Source of the DNA: Flavobacteriales bacterium
GTDB taxonomy: Bacteria > Bacteroidota > Bacteroidia > Flavobacteriales > BACL11
Length of the DNA: 15,145 nucleotides
NCBI GenBank assembly: GCA_002730985.1
Contig: PCBP01000070.1
Coordinates: 1 to 15,145, forward strand
Reading direction: 5' to 3'
In this document: piece by piece, positions 1 through 7,897 of the stretch
Layout of the letters: each line of letters opens with the position of its first letter
Position numbering within the stretch: position 1 is the first letter of the stretch
Position numbers and translations under genes: made by a program
The notes under the pieces: model-generated
Seen by the model: only the letters and a program-made list of their open reading frames with translations
What the model was told of the DNA's origin: nothing
The model's database searches: none

Positions 1-1689
1 ACAGCTTCTTTAATGGATTATGTATGCCCTGATCATCATAATTTAGAGAGTTGGGGGGATCTTCATCCTTCTCATAATGAATACACTTTAATGCAACCAA
101 CTATTGCCCCATTATTTGATACTAGGCAATTTGAGCAAACTTTATTAAATTGGACAGAACAGAATGATTATCACACTTATTTATCTGATTTTTGGAGATC
201 GAAAGGTGTTAACTGGGAGCAGGCTGTACATGATGGGTTTTTTACACATGAAGACTTAGAGCCAAAAATTAAATCAATAAGTCCTTTAAATAAGGATATT
301 TTAACTTTTGAAAATTCAAGTGATGAGATAGAGCTGGTAATATATGAAAAAATAGGTTTAGGAGATGGGACACAAGCTAACAATCCATGGCTACAGGAAT
401 TTCCTGATCCAATTTCAAGGTCGTGTTGGGATAATTATTTAACAGTTTCAGCTAGTACTGCAAGAAAACTTAATTTAAAAAATTGGAACGTTTCAAATGG
501 AGCATTAAATGGAAGTATTGTAAATATAAAGGCTGATAATATTATTATTGATAACGTACCTGTAATGATTCAGCCCGGACAGGCAAATCATACTGTTGGA
601 TTAGCACTTGGTTACGGCAGGACAAAATCAGGTAAGGCAGCTAATAACGTTGGAGTTAATGCATTTCCATTATTAAAATCCAAGAGGCTTTCTATTGAGC
701 TTGTTGAAGAAGTAGAGCATGAGTTTGCTTCTATACAGTTACATCATACTATGATGGGAAGAGATATGGTCAAGGAAACTACATTGTCAGATTATATTAA
801 GGACCCTTCTTCAGGTAATGATAGAGTTACTTATCCTACATTTAAGGGTGATTTACCTGCAGATAAACTTAGTTTGTATGATGAACATGATTTAAAAACA
901 GGTCATTTTTGGAATTTATCTGTTGATTTAACAGCTTGTACTGGCTGTGGAGAATGTGTTATTGCTTGCCAGGCTGAGAATAATGTCCCAGTTGTCGGCA
1001 AAGAAGAAATGAGAAAAAGTCGTGATATGCATTGGATGAGAATAGATAGATATTACTCTTCTGAAATGACTAAAGATAAAGCAAAAGAAGAAGATGTTTC
1101 TGCAATAAAAATGTATAAAGAGATGGAGGTTCCTTCAGAGAATCCAGAAGTTGTTTTTCAGCCTGTGATGTGTCAGCATTGTAATAATGCTCCATGTGAA
1201 AATGTTTGTCCTGTAGCAGCTACAACACATAGTAATGAAGGACTTAATCAGATGACATATAATCGGTGCGTTGGGACACGATATTGTGCTAATAATTGCC
1301 CTTACAAGGTAAGACGTTTTAATTGGTTCCAGTATTCGGAGAATGAAAAGTTTGACTTTAATATGAATGATGATTATGGGAAGATGGTATTAAATCCTGA
1401 TGTGGTTGTGAGATCTAGGGGTGTAATTGAGAAATGTAGTATGTGTATACAAAAGATTCAAGAACTCAAATTAACAGCAAAGAAAGAAGGAAGACCTATT
1501 TTGGATGAAGAGGCTCAAACTGTTTGTGCATCTTCTTGTTCAACTAATGCCATAGTATTTGGAGATGCAAATAATCCTGAAAGCGAAGTTTCTAAACTTA
1601 AAAAGGATGAAAGAGTTTATGACCTTTTAGATCATCTAAATGTCAACCCATCTGTTTTTTATCAAACCAAAGTAAGAAATAAATCATAA
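1..1689 (+). CDS. actB: Alternative complex III iron-sulfur subunit ActB (C-terminal part; 5' end outside window)
   Basis: Subunit B of the quinol:cytochrome c oxidoreductase alternative complex III, placed by family knowledge on the periplasmic face and relaying electrons from quinol to the haem subunits. The frame is open to base 1, so the Met at 13 is internal; about 562 C-terminal residues are present. Full-length ActB is usually around 1000 residues, with a catalytically empty molybdopterin-like domain before the ferredoxin part. Here the molybdopterin-like part covers roughly bases 1-800 and the ferredoxin part follows. Four cysteine groups are visible: CxxCxxCxxxC at 937-969, CxxCx4CxxxC at 1171-1209, a three-Cys group CVGTRYCANNC at 1267-1299 and a CxxC plus CxxxC pair at 1435-1446 and 1525-1539. 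The third group has Thr where a fourth Cys would be expected, which fits the single [3Fe-4S] cluster known for this family. The stop overlaps the actC start in TAATG. Confidence 0.95.
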   Translation, partial: TASLMDYVCPDHHNLESWGDLHPSHNEYTLMQPTIAPLFDTRQFEQTLLNWTEQNDYHTYLSDFWRSKGVNWEQAVHDGFFTHEDLEPKIKSISPLNKDILTFENSSDEIELVIYEKIGLGDGTQANNPWLQEFPDPISRSCWDNYLTVSASTARKLNLKNWNVSNGALNGSIVNIKADNIIIDNVPVMIQPGQANHTVGLALGYGRTKSGKAANNVGVNAFPLLKSKRLSIELVEEVEHEFASIQLHHTMMGRDMVKETTLSDYIKDPSSGNDRVTYPTFKGDLPADKLSLYDEHDLKTGHFWNLSVDLTACTGCGECVIACQAENNVPVVGKEEMRKSRDMHWMRIDRYYSSEMTKDKAKEEDVSAIKMYKEMEVPSENPEVVFQPVMCQHCNNAPCENVCPVAATTHSNEGLNQMTYNRCVGTRYCANNCPYKVRRFNWFQYSENEKFDFNMNDDYGKMVLNPDVVVRSRGVIEKCSMCIQKIQELKLTAKKEGRPILDEEAQTVCASSCSTNAIVFGDANNPESEVSKLKKDERVYDLLDHLNVNPSVFYQTKVRNKS

Positions 1690-3062
1690 TGCATAAAGAA
1701 TCAAAAATAAGAGATCCGTTAATTCTTGGTAAGAAGACATACCATGATATAACAAAAGATATTGCTAGGCCTGTTGAAGGTAAGGCAAATAAATATTGGT
1801 GGATTTTATTCTCTTTATCTGCTGTTCTTATGCTATGGGGCTTTGCTTGTATGGCCTATACTATAGGGACAGGAATTGGTGCTTGGGGATTAAATAAAAC
1901 AGTTGATTGGGCATGGGATATTACTAATTTTGTATGGTGGATTGGAATTGGCCATGCAGGGACATTAATTTCTGCAGTATTACTACTATTTCGACAAAAG
2001 TGGAGAATGGCAATTAATCGATCTGCGGAGGCAATGACTATTTTTGGTGTTGCTCAAGCAGGATTATTTCCACTTATACACATGGGGAGACCTTGGTTGG
2101 CATATTGGGTTTTTCCAATACCAAATCAGTTTGGTTCTCTTTGGGTTAATTTTAACTCTCCATTACTTTGGGATGTGTTTGCAATTTCAACTTATTTGAC
2201 AGTTTCTGTTGTATTTTGGTATATTGGTTTAATTCCTGATTTTGCCATGATTCGAGATAGAATGGATAAGACAATATCTCCAATGAGGAAGAAGCTTTAT
2301 ACATTAATGGCTTTTGGATGGAGTGGAAGAGCTAAGCATTGGCAAAGATTTGAGGAGGTCTCTTTAGTTTTAGCAGGTCTTGCTACGCCACTTGTGTTTT
2401 CAGTACATTCTATTGTTAGTATGGATTTTGCCACATCTGTTATTCCTGGCTGGCATACGACTATTTTTCCTCCATATTTTGTTTTAGGAGCGCTTTTTTC
2501 AGGTTTTGCTATGGTAGAAACATTATTAATTATAATGAGAAAGGTAGTTAATATGGAAGCTTACATTACAATTAAGCATATTGAATATATGAATGTTATT
2601 ATTCTATTTACAGGCTCATTAGTTGGGGTTGCTTATATTACAGAACTTTTCATGGCATGGTATTCTGGCGTTGAATTTGAACAATATGCTTTCTTAAATA
2701 GAGCAACAGGCCCATACTGGTGGGCATATGCTAGTATGATGACCTGTAATGTGGTAATCCCGCAACTTTATTGGATATACAAAATACGGACATCATTTGT
2801 GGCTACATTTATTTTATCAATATTTGTTAATATTGGCATGTGGTTTGAGCGTTTTGTGATTATTGTAACTTCATTACATCGTGATTTCCTTCCTTCATCA
2901 TGGACTATGTTTTCCCCTACCTTTATTGATATTGGAATTTTTCTAGGGACAATTGGATTCTTCTTTGTGTTATTTTTATTGTATTCTAGAGCATTTCCAG
3001 TTGTTGCGCAGGCTGAGTTAAAAAGTATTCTTAAATCATCAGGATCTGAATATAAAAAGTAA
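1689..3062 (+). CDS. actC: Alternative complex III membrane subunit ActC (NrfD/PsrC-like)
   Basis: Integral membrane quinol-interacting subunit of alternative complex III, NrfD/PsrC family, 457 residues, which is normal for ActC. A cytoplasmic-looking polar N-terminus of about 36 residues (Lys and Asp rich) precedes a run of long hydrophobic segments, about ten by eye, starting at the WWILFSLSAV stretch near residue 37. Conserved-looking polar residues lie inside the membrane region, for instance the GIGHAGT stretch in the second hydrophobic block and IHMGRPW after the third. The ATG at 1689 shares one base with the actB stop, so translation is probably coupled. The protein ends with a short polar tail rich in Lys and Ser. 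It is homologous in fold to ActF encoded further down. The family assignment is firm; the helix count is an estimate. Confidence 0.95.
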   Translation: MHKESKIRDPLILGKKTYHDITKDIARPVEGKANKYWWILFSLSAVLMLWGFACMAYTIGTGIGAWGLNKTVDWAWDITNFVWWIGIGHAGTLISAVLLLFRQKWRMAINRSAEAMTIFGVAQAGLFPLIHMGRPWLAYWVFPIPNQFGSLWVNFNSPLLWDVFAISTYLTVSVVFWYIGLIPDFAMIRDRMDKTISPMRKKLYTLMAFGWSGRAKHWQRFEEVSLVLAGLATPLVFSVHSIVSMDFATSVIPGWHTTIFPPYFVLGALFSGFAMVETLLIIMRKVVNMEAYITIKHIEYMNVIILFTGSLVGVAYITELFMAWYSGVEFEQYAFLNRATGPYWWAYASMMTCNVVIPQLYWIYKIRTSFVATFILSIFVNIGMWFERFVIIVTSLHRDFLPSSWTMFSPTFIDIGIFLGTIGFFFVLFLLYSRAFPVVAQAELKSILKSSGSEYKK

Positions 3063-3064
3063 AA

Positions 3065-3601
3065 ATGGAAAATAAAATTATACATGCTATCTTTGATGAT
3101 GAACAGGACGTTTTAAGTGTTGTCAAAGATTTGAGAGATCAAAAAATTGTAGTAAACGAGGTGTATAGTCCTTTTCCTATTCATGGACTAGATTCAGTGC
3201 TTGGGTTAAAAGAAACTAGAATGGCAATTACGGCATTTATTTATGGATGTATTGGGCTGTCGTTTGGCGCTTTATTAATTTATTATATTATGATATCTGG
3301 AGTTGGCAAGAGTTGGCCTATGAATATAGGGGGTAAGCCAAATTTCACTTTTTATCATAATTTACCATCTTTTGTGCCAATTATATTTGAGTGCACTGTT
3401 CTTTTCGCTGGTCATTTAATGTCTCTTACATATCTATTTAGAAATAGATTATATCCAGGAGCAACTACTTCAAGTCCGGACCCAAGAACAACAGATGATA
3501 AATTTCTAGTTGAAGTCATCTATGATGATAATAAAAAGGAAGTTATTTCCTTACTAAAAAAGTCTAATGTTAGTGAAATAAATGAGAAAGATGAAGTATA
3601 A
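3065..3601 (+). CDS. actD: Alternative complex III subunit ActD (DUF3341 family)
   Basis: Small membrane subunit of alternative complex III, 178 residues, of the DUF3341 type (Pfam PF11821 by recall). The first 50 residues form a soluble domain that begins with a ferredoxin-like beta-alpha pattern (HAIFDDEQDVLSVVKDLR) and includes the family-typical VYSPFPIHGLD stretch at about 33-43. Two transmembrane helices follow at roughly 53-77 and 101-125, joined by a loop containing a WPMNIGGKP stretch typical of the family. A polar C-terminal tail of about 50 residues ends in Lys, Asp and Glu. The start lies two bases after the actC stop, and the 3' end overlaps actE by up to 20 bases. The subunit has no cofactor motif; a structural or quinol-site-stabilising role is inferred from the family. 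Confidence 0.93.
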   Translation: MENKIIHAIFDDEQDVLSVVKDLRDQKIVVNEVYSPFPIHGLDSVLGLKETRMAITAFIYGCIGLSFGALLIYYIMISGVGKSWPMNIGGKPNFTFYHNLPSFVPIIFECTVLFAGHLMSLTYLFRNRLYPGATTSSPDPRTTDDKFLVEVIYDDNKKEVISLLKKSNVSEINEKDEV

Positions 3602-4163
3602 ATTTATTTTAATTATGTGTTTATATTTTTTATTTGTTTCTTGTGGAAATGATGGAAGAGGGTACGAGTATATGCCAAATATGTATCGCTCTCCTTCACT
3701 AGAAACATATGGAAAGAACATAGTTTTTAAGGACAGTCTCAATGCTAGAAAACCAGTTAAAGGGACTATTGCAAGGGGTTATTTAAAAACATTTAATTAT
3801 GGCGCTAGTTTAGATGATTATTTACTGTCAGGTCAGGAGGCGGTAAATCCGTTAGAAAATAATAAGGATAATATAGATGAGGGGAAGGTGCTTTATGCTA
3901 TGTTTTGTAAACATTGTCACGGATCTAATGGTGCTGGTGGAGGCTCTATAACCCATCCTATTTATTCTGCTGTTCCACATTATAATGATAATAAACAAAT
4001 TAGAAGGTCAGGGGCCACTATGAGTGAACTAACTGAGGGGCATTTATTCCATGCTATAACCTACGGATTAAATGCAATGGGACCACACGCTTCGCAGCTA
4101 ACAGAAACCGAAAGATGGAAAATAGTTTTGTATGTACAGGAACTTCAAAAGAAATCAGATTAG
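3582..4163 (+). CDS. actE: Alternative complex III mono-haem cytochrome c subunit ActE (lipoprotein)
   Basis: Mono-haem c-type cytochrome subunit of alternative complex III, 193 residues. The N-terminus is a lipoprotein signal: a basic start, a hydrophobic stretch, and a lipobox ending LFVSC with the acylated Cys at residue 21. The haem site is CKHCH at residues 109-113, followed by the glycine-rich GSNGAGGG. Met166 in the NAMGPHASQL stretch is the likely distal haem ligand. The family carries electrons from the ActA/ActB side towards a downstream oxidase or cytochrome c. The ATG at 3582 overlaps actD by 20 bases; an in-frame ATG at 3591 would give a shorter signal peptide (starting MKYKF) with an 11-base overlap, and is equally plausible. 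The next gene, actF, starts four bases after the stop. Confidence 0.94.
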   Translation: MRKMKYKFILIMCLYFLFVSCGNDGRGYEYMPNMYRSPSLETYGKNIVFKDSLNARKPVKGTIARGYLKTFNYGASLDDYLLSGQEAVNPLENNKDNIDEGKVLYAMFCKHCHGSNGAGGGSITHPIYSAVPHYNDNKQIRRSGATMSELTEGHLFHAITYGLNAMGPHASQLTETERWKIVLYVQELQKKSD

Positions 4164-4167
4164 AAAA

Positions 4168-5382
4168 ATGTATAAATTAGATAAAAATATAGATAGGGCT
4201 TCAATAGTTATGATTCTAATTGGAATTATATCTTGTATTCTTGCATTCTGGACAGATAGAAATGGTGATCACCCTTTTGCTCATGCATGGACCAATATTT
4301 TATTCAATAATTATTTCTTTCTAGGGATTTCTTTATTTGCTGTCTTTTTTGTTGCGTTGCAGTATGTAGCTGAAGCAGGTTGGTCAATAATTTTAAAGAG
4401 GGTTCCAGAAGCTATTATGACTTTCTTGCCCTATACATCCGTAGTTATGTTATTTATAGTTGTTACAGCAGTTTTACATTTTGGCGGCAACCATATTTAT
4501 CATTGGTTGGAGCCTGGTATTATGACGGAGGGCAGCCCTAATTATGACTATATTATTGCAGGAAAAGAACCTTATCTAAACGCAACATTTTTCCTTATTA
4601 GATCATTTTTATATGTTATTATTTGGGTATATTGTGCTAGAAGATTACGACAAATTTCTTTAGAGGGAGATCTTGAAGGAGAGATAGGTGAGAAGTCTTA
4701 CTGGAAAGGGTTGAGAGTCTCAGGATGGTTTATTGTACTTTTTGCAGTTACTTCATCAACAGCTGCATGGGATTGGATTATGTCAATAGATACTCATTGG
4801 TTTAGCACCTTGTTTGGATGGTATATATTTAGTGAATGGGCGACTATAGGATTTGCTAGTATATTATTAATGACTTTACTTTTAAACAAACAAGGGTATT
4901 TAACACACTTAAATGATAGTCATATACATGATTTAGGAAAGTGGCTTTTTGCTTTTTCTATCGTTTGGACTTATATGTGGTTTTCTCAGTTTATGTTGAT
5001 ATGGTATGCTAATATTCCAGAGGAAGTTATATATCATATGGAAAGGATAGAATTAGACAACTACAGATTTCTTACATGGTTTAGTATAGGAATCAATTTC
5101 ATAGTTCCTGCTCTTTTTCTTATGAGTAGAGACGCAAAAAGAAATAAGAATCGTTTGATTTTTGTTTGTATTGTAGTTTTAATAGGACATTGGATTAATT
5201 CCTACTTATTATTTGCCCCAGGCACACTACATGAGCATGGTCATTTAGGAATTCTGGAGATAGGTCTTGGTGTAGGTTTTCTTGGATTATTCATAAAAGT
5301 TGTATTAAATAGTCTTAGTAAAAGAGATATTGAAATAAAGCATCATCCCTTCTTAGACGAAAGTCAAAATTTACACACATAA
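4168..5382 (+). CDS. actF: Alternative complex III membrane subunit ActF (NrfD-like)
   Basis: Second large NrfD-like membrane subunit of alternative complex III, 404 residues from the chosen start. The frame is open upstream to an ATG at 4132, but that start would overlap the actE coding end by 32 bases and add a basic, actE-shadow-like extension of 12 residues. The ATG at 4168, four bases after the actE stop and preceded by an A-rich tract, gives the usual short polar N-terminus before the first helix (IVMILIGIISCILAFW). About ten hydrophobic segments are visible, with family-like stretches such as SSTAAWDWIMSIDTHWFST and the Trp/Phe-rich FSQFMLIWYANIPEE. Its C-terminus is polar and His rich. 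It is the last gene of the operon: a strong terminator lies 22 bases after the stop. Confidence 0.93.
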   Translation: MYKLDKNIDRASIVMILIGIISCILAFWTDRNGDHPFAHAWTNILFNNYFFLGISLFAVFFVALQYVAEAGWSIILKRVPEAIMTFLPYTSVVMLFIVVTAVLHFGGNHIYHWLEPGIMTEGSPNYDYIIAGKEPYLNATFFLIRSFLYVIIWVYCARRLRQISLEGDLEGEIGEKSYWKGLRVSGWFIVLFAVTSSTAAWDWIMSIDTHWFSTLFGWYIFSEWATIGFASILLMTLLLNKQGYLTHLNDSHIHDLGKWLFAFSIVWTYMWFSQFMLIWYANIPEEVIYHMERIELDNYRFLTWFSIGINFIVPALFLMSRDAKRNKNRLIFVCIVVLIGHWINSYLLFAPGTLHEHGHLGILEIGLGVGFLGLFIKVVLNSLSKRDIEIKHHPFLDESQNLHT

Positions 5383-5403
5383 ATTGTATTGTTGATATAT
5401 TTT

Positions 5404-5433
5404 AAAGGGTCAGATTAATCTGACCCTTTTTTT
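5404..5433 (+). terminator. Intrinsic terminator after the act operon
   Basis: A perfect 26-base palindrome occupies 5404-5429 (arms 5404-5416 and 5417-5429, with the core GGGTCAGATT repeated as its complement). A T run follows, continuing to 5433. The arms fold into a stem with a tight turn at the AT-rich centre and a GGGTC/GACCC lower stem, followed by U residues in the + strand transcript, as expected of a Rho-independent terminator. The A residues at 5404-5406 also make it partly usable from the other strand, but no minus-strand gene approaches it. It separates actF from ruvB. Confidence 0.9.
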
Positions 5434-5453
5434 ATGCTTATTTTTGCTAATAC

Positions 5454-6473
5454 ATGAATGAAGATTATGAAATACAAGGAAGTAGCGAGAATGAGGATAT
5501 AGAGATAGAGCAAGTTTTACGACCAAAATTATTTGCTGATTTTGAAGGCCAAGATAAAATAGTTGATAATCTTCAAGTTTTTATACAGGCAGCAAAACAA
5601 AGAGAAGAGGCTTTGGATCATGTCTTATTGCATGGCCCTCCAGGTCTTGGAAAAACTACTTTAGCTAACATAATTACAAATGAACTTGGTGTAAGTATTA
5701 AAACTACTTCTGGTCCTGTACTTGACAAACCTGGTGATTTAGCGGGATTGTTAACAAACTTGGAGGAAAGAGATGTTTTATTTATAGATGAGATTCATAG
5801 ATTAAATCCAATAGTAGAAGAATATTTATATTCTGCTATGGAGGATTATCAAATTGACATCATGATTGAATCAGGGCCAAATGCAAGGTCTGTTCAAATA
5901 AAAATTAACCCTTTTACTCTAATTGGAGCTACAACTCGTTCGGGCTTACTTACATCTCCACTAAGAGCCCGATTTGGGATTAATTCTAGGCTTGAATATT
6001 ACCAGGTAGATTTATTATCAAAAATTGTAAATCGTTCTTCCTCTATTTTAGATATTAGTATTGTAAAAGATGCTGCATCAGAAATTGCAAGAAGAAGTAG
6101 AGGCACACCTAGAATCGCAAATGCACTACTAAGAAGAGTAAGGGATTTTGCGCAAATTAAAGGAGATGGGAATATTGAGATGAAAATTACTCAATACTCA
6201 TTAAATGCATTAAATGTTGATCAACATGGTTTAGATGAGATGGATAATAGAATTTTATCTGCTATTATTGATAAGTTTAAAGGTGGCCCTGTTGGACTAA
6301 CAACTATTGCAACTGCTGTAGGAGAGCAAGCAGGTACAATTGAAGAGGTATACGAACCTTTTTTAATTATGGAAGGCTATCTAATGCGAACACCAAGAGG
6401 GAGGCAAGCTACTGAACTTGCATTTAAACATTTAGGAAAAGTTAGACCTACTGAACAAGGGAACCTATTTTAA
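5454..6473 (+). CDS. ruvB: Holliday junction branch migration ATPase RuvB
   Basis: Hexameric AAA+ DNA motor that, with RuvA, drives branch migration of Holliday junctions in recombination repair. The protein has 339 residues, normal for the family. A short acidic N-terminal tail (to about 20) precedes the conserved LRP entry. Walker A GPPGLGKT is at 61-68, Walker B with the sequence FIDEIHR is at 110-116, sensor 1 GATTR at 158-162, and the arginine-finger segment RARFG at 171-175. A lid domain with [17 protein letters not shown] follows, and the C-terminal winged-helix domain includes [11 protein letters not shown] and the RTPRGR stretch near the end. No key residue is missing. It is a single gene between an upstream terminator and a convergent neighbour, whose stop overlaps its own stop by four bases. 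Confidence 0.98.
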   Translation: MNEDYEIQGSSENEDIEIEQVLRPKLFADFEGQDKIVDNLQVFIQAAKQREEALDHVLLHGPPGLGKTTLANIITNELGVSIKTTSGPVLDKPGDLAGLLTNLEERDVLFIDEIHRLNPIVEEYLYSAMEDYQIDIMIESGPNARSVQIKINPFTLIGATTRSGLLTSPLRARFGINSRLEYYQVDLLSKIVNRSSSILDISIVKDAASEIARRSRGTPRIANALLRRVRDFAQIKGDGNIEMKITQYSLNALNVDQHGLDEMDNRILSAIIDKFKGGPVGLTTIATAVGEQAGTIEEVYEPFLIMEGYLMRTPRGRQATELAFKHLGKVRPTEQGNLF

Positions 6474-6658
6474 GAAGATATTTGGTCAAAAACTTCTAGC
6501 GTAATACTCTTGTACTGTGTAAATGTAGTAAGCGCCCATATCTTTAAACTTAAGACTTCTTTTTTACTCAACCATCTTATACTTTTTGAAAGTTCTTTTT
6601 TAAAAAGATTCTTATCAAAACTAACTTTACTTAGGATTTTTTTACTGAACTCTAACAT
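6470..6658 (-). CDS. Small hypothetical protein, 62 residues, convergent with ruvB
   Basis: I do not recognise this protein. It would be 62 residues, basic, probably all helical, with three clusters: [20 protein letters not shown], then a [22 protein letters not shown] helix with Trp residues, then a short acidic end. No signal peptide or membrane segment is seen. The case for it being real: it fills the only space between ubiX and ruvB, lies on the same strand as ubiX 48 bases downstream of it, has a balanced mix of charged and hydrophobic residues rather than the Ser/Leu/Phe-heavy composition of the opposite-frame reading, and ends exactly at the ruvB stop (overlap 6470-6473). The case against: it is short, has no clear ribosome binding site and no recognised homologue. 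Confidence 0.6.
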   Translation of the reverse strand: MLEFSKKILSKVSFDKNLFKKELSKSIRWLSKKEVLSLKIWALTTFTQYKSITLEVFDQISS

Positions 6659-6679
6659 ACTTTCATTAGTTATATTTAT

Positions 6680-6711
6680 AATAACAAAGAAATTAGAAAT
6701 TTATTGTTATT
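6680..6711. repeat. AT-rich inverted repeat between ubiX and the small ORF
   Basis: Perfect 8-base inverted arms AATAACAA (6680-6687) and TTGTTATT (6704-6711) enclose a second 5-base inverted pair AAATT (6690-6694) and AATTT (6698-6702) around a 3-base loop. On the minus strand this would form a stem-loop that includes the ubiX stop codon. Only one G-C pair is present, so stability is low, and no T run follows on either strand; it is not a classical terminator. It could be a weak 3' end or RNA processing structure, or chance in AT-rich DNA. Confidence 0.4.
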
Positions 6712-7273
6712 CATTCCAACTATATGAATTATATTCTAAACCAGCTAGTGTTAATACTCTATCAATTACTGTGGATACTAATTCTTCAAAGGTATTAGGA
6801 TTGCTATAAAATGAAGGTGTTGCAGGACATATAATTCCTCCAGCTTCTGTAATTAATTTCATATTATTAATATGAATTAGACTTAAAGGGGTTTCTCTTG
6901 CCACAATAATTAGCTTCCTTCTTTCTTTTAGGATTACATCAGCTGCTCTTGTTGTTAAATCATCAGAAACCCCACTTGCAATACGACCCATTGTTCCCAT
7001 TGATGATGGACATATTATCATTGTGCCGTAATTTGCAGATCCACTAGCAAAAGGAGCCATAAAGTCCATTTTGTCATAAAATGTAAAAGGGTAATTTTTA
7101 TAATCAGAATTACCTAGTTCTTGTTCCCAAACAAACTTTGCATTTTTGGACATTAGCACCCCTATTTTTTCTATCTGATTGTTTAATTGCAATAATTTAT
7201 CAAATAATACTTTAGCATAGATTGCACCGCTAGCCCCTGTTACAGCTACTATTATTTTATGTTTTTTATTCAT
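6707..7273 (-). CDS. ubiX: Flavin prenyltransferase UbiX
   Basis: UbiX joins a dimethylallyl group to reduced FMN to make prenylated FMN, the cofactor of UbiD-type decarboxylases. The protein has 188 residues, normal for the family. Diagnostic motifs are all present: GASGA at 13-17 in the first Rossmann strand-loop, CPSSMGTMGRIASG at 88-101, TRAADV at 108-113, ARETPLS at 125-131 and PATPSFY at 150-156. It is cytosolic, with no signal peptide. The ATG shares one base with the stop of the upstream barrel gene (TGATG), so it is the last clear member of a tightly packed envelope-gene operon. A cytosolic cofactor enzyme at the end of an envelope operon is odd; no UbiD partner is in the window. Known Bacteroidota use menaquinone, so a role in quinone synthesis is possible, not shown. 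Confidence 0.96.
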   Translation of the reverse strand: MNKKHKIIVAVTGASGAIYAKVLFDKLLQLNNQIEKIGVLMSKNAKFVWEQELGNSDYKNYPFTFYDKMDFMAPFASGSANYGTMIICPSSMGTMGRIASGVSDDLTTRAADVILKERRKLIIVARETPLSLIHINNMKLITEAGGIICPATPSFYSNPNTFEELVSTVIDRVLTLAGLEYNSYSWNE

Positions 7274-7896
7274 CAGATATTATAATGTAAGGTAAAACTT
7301 AGAACTAAATTGTATTTTCCTTTCCTTGTTGATCCAAATATTTCTTGGCTCTCATAATCTTCAGTTCCTATTGGGAATATTGAGTTGGAAAGTCTAGTAT
7401 TTAAACTGATATTTTTAGAATATTTATAATCAAGACCAATCATTAGTCCAATATCATAACTAATAAATGGAGACATGTTATTAGATTCTATTTTCCCATA
7501 GCTATCATTATAGTAGGCATCAATCAAGTAAGCTGTTTGTATACCTCCCTCAATGCTAAAATTATTGCTTTGATGGTATTTCAATAAAAATGGGATCTCA
7601 ATATATGAAGATGAAATATCTTGCTTTAAATAATTTGCATCTGATACATCATCTATTTTAGGGTTCTCACTCCCTTTTTGAATATAAGTCATTTCCATTT
7701 GAAAACTTAAATTTTGGTAGATAGATTTATTTGCAAAAATACCAATTAATAAGCCTGCTTTATGAAACCCTGCTAAATTATCCCCTCCAACCTGTGATGT
7801 ACTTAGACCTAATATAGCTCCACCGCTAAAACTTTGCGCCTTCATATTAAAAGTTAGAAATCCACAACAAAGTAATATTGCAAATTTCTTTAACAT
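7273..7896 (-). CDS. PorT-like outer membrane beta-barrel protein
   Basis: Predicted outer membrane protein of 207 residues with a signal peptide (MLKKFAILLCCGFLTFNMKAQ, cleavage probably after AQ at about 20-21). The mature part reads as the small barrel type found in PorT-family proteins (Pfam OMP_b-brl_2 type by recall): a start of SFSGGAILGLSTSQVGGDNLAGFHKAG, then alternating polar and hydrophobic strands, and a last strand ending LVLSFTLHYNI. No Cys occurs after the signal peptide. True PorT is part of the type IX secretion machinery, but this family is broad, and I cannot say this is PorT itself. It starts two bases before the DUF6588-type stop (one spacer base at 7897) and overlaps ubiX by one base, so it belongs to the same operon. 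Confidence 0.8.
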   Translation of the reverse strand: MLKKFAILLCCGFLTFNMKAQSFSGGAILGLSTSQVGGDNLAGFHKAGLLIGIFANKSIYQNLSFQMEMTYIQKGSENPKIDDVSDANYLKQDISSSYIEIPFLLKYHQSNNFSIEGGIQTAYLIDAYYNDSYGKIESNNMSPFISYDIGLMIGLDYKYSKNISLNTRLSNSIFPIGTEDYESQEIFGSTRKGKYNLVLSFTLHYNI

Positions 7897-7897
7897 A

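Noticed and set aside
13..1689. Treating the Met at 13 as the true start of actB
   Set aside because: The frame is open to base 1 and the protein lacks the N-terminal half of the family, so the gene is cut by the window edge.
2768..3085. Minus-strand ORF of 105 codons
   Set aside because: Lies entirely opposite actC and the start of actD, which are well supported; composition is Asn/Ile/Lys rich with no recognisable domain.
4132..4167. Upstream in-frame start for actF
   Set aside because: Would overlap the actE coding end by 32 bases and add a basic extension; the ATG at 4168 fits spacing and family N-terminus better.
6510..6809. Plus-strand ORF of 99 codons between ruvB and ubiX
   Set aside because: Opposite strand to ubiX and to the small minus-strand ORF; the product is Leu/Phe/Ser heavy with no motif and it overlaps the well-supported ubiX 3' end.
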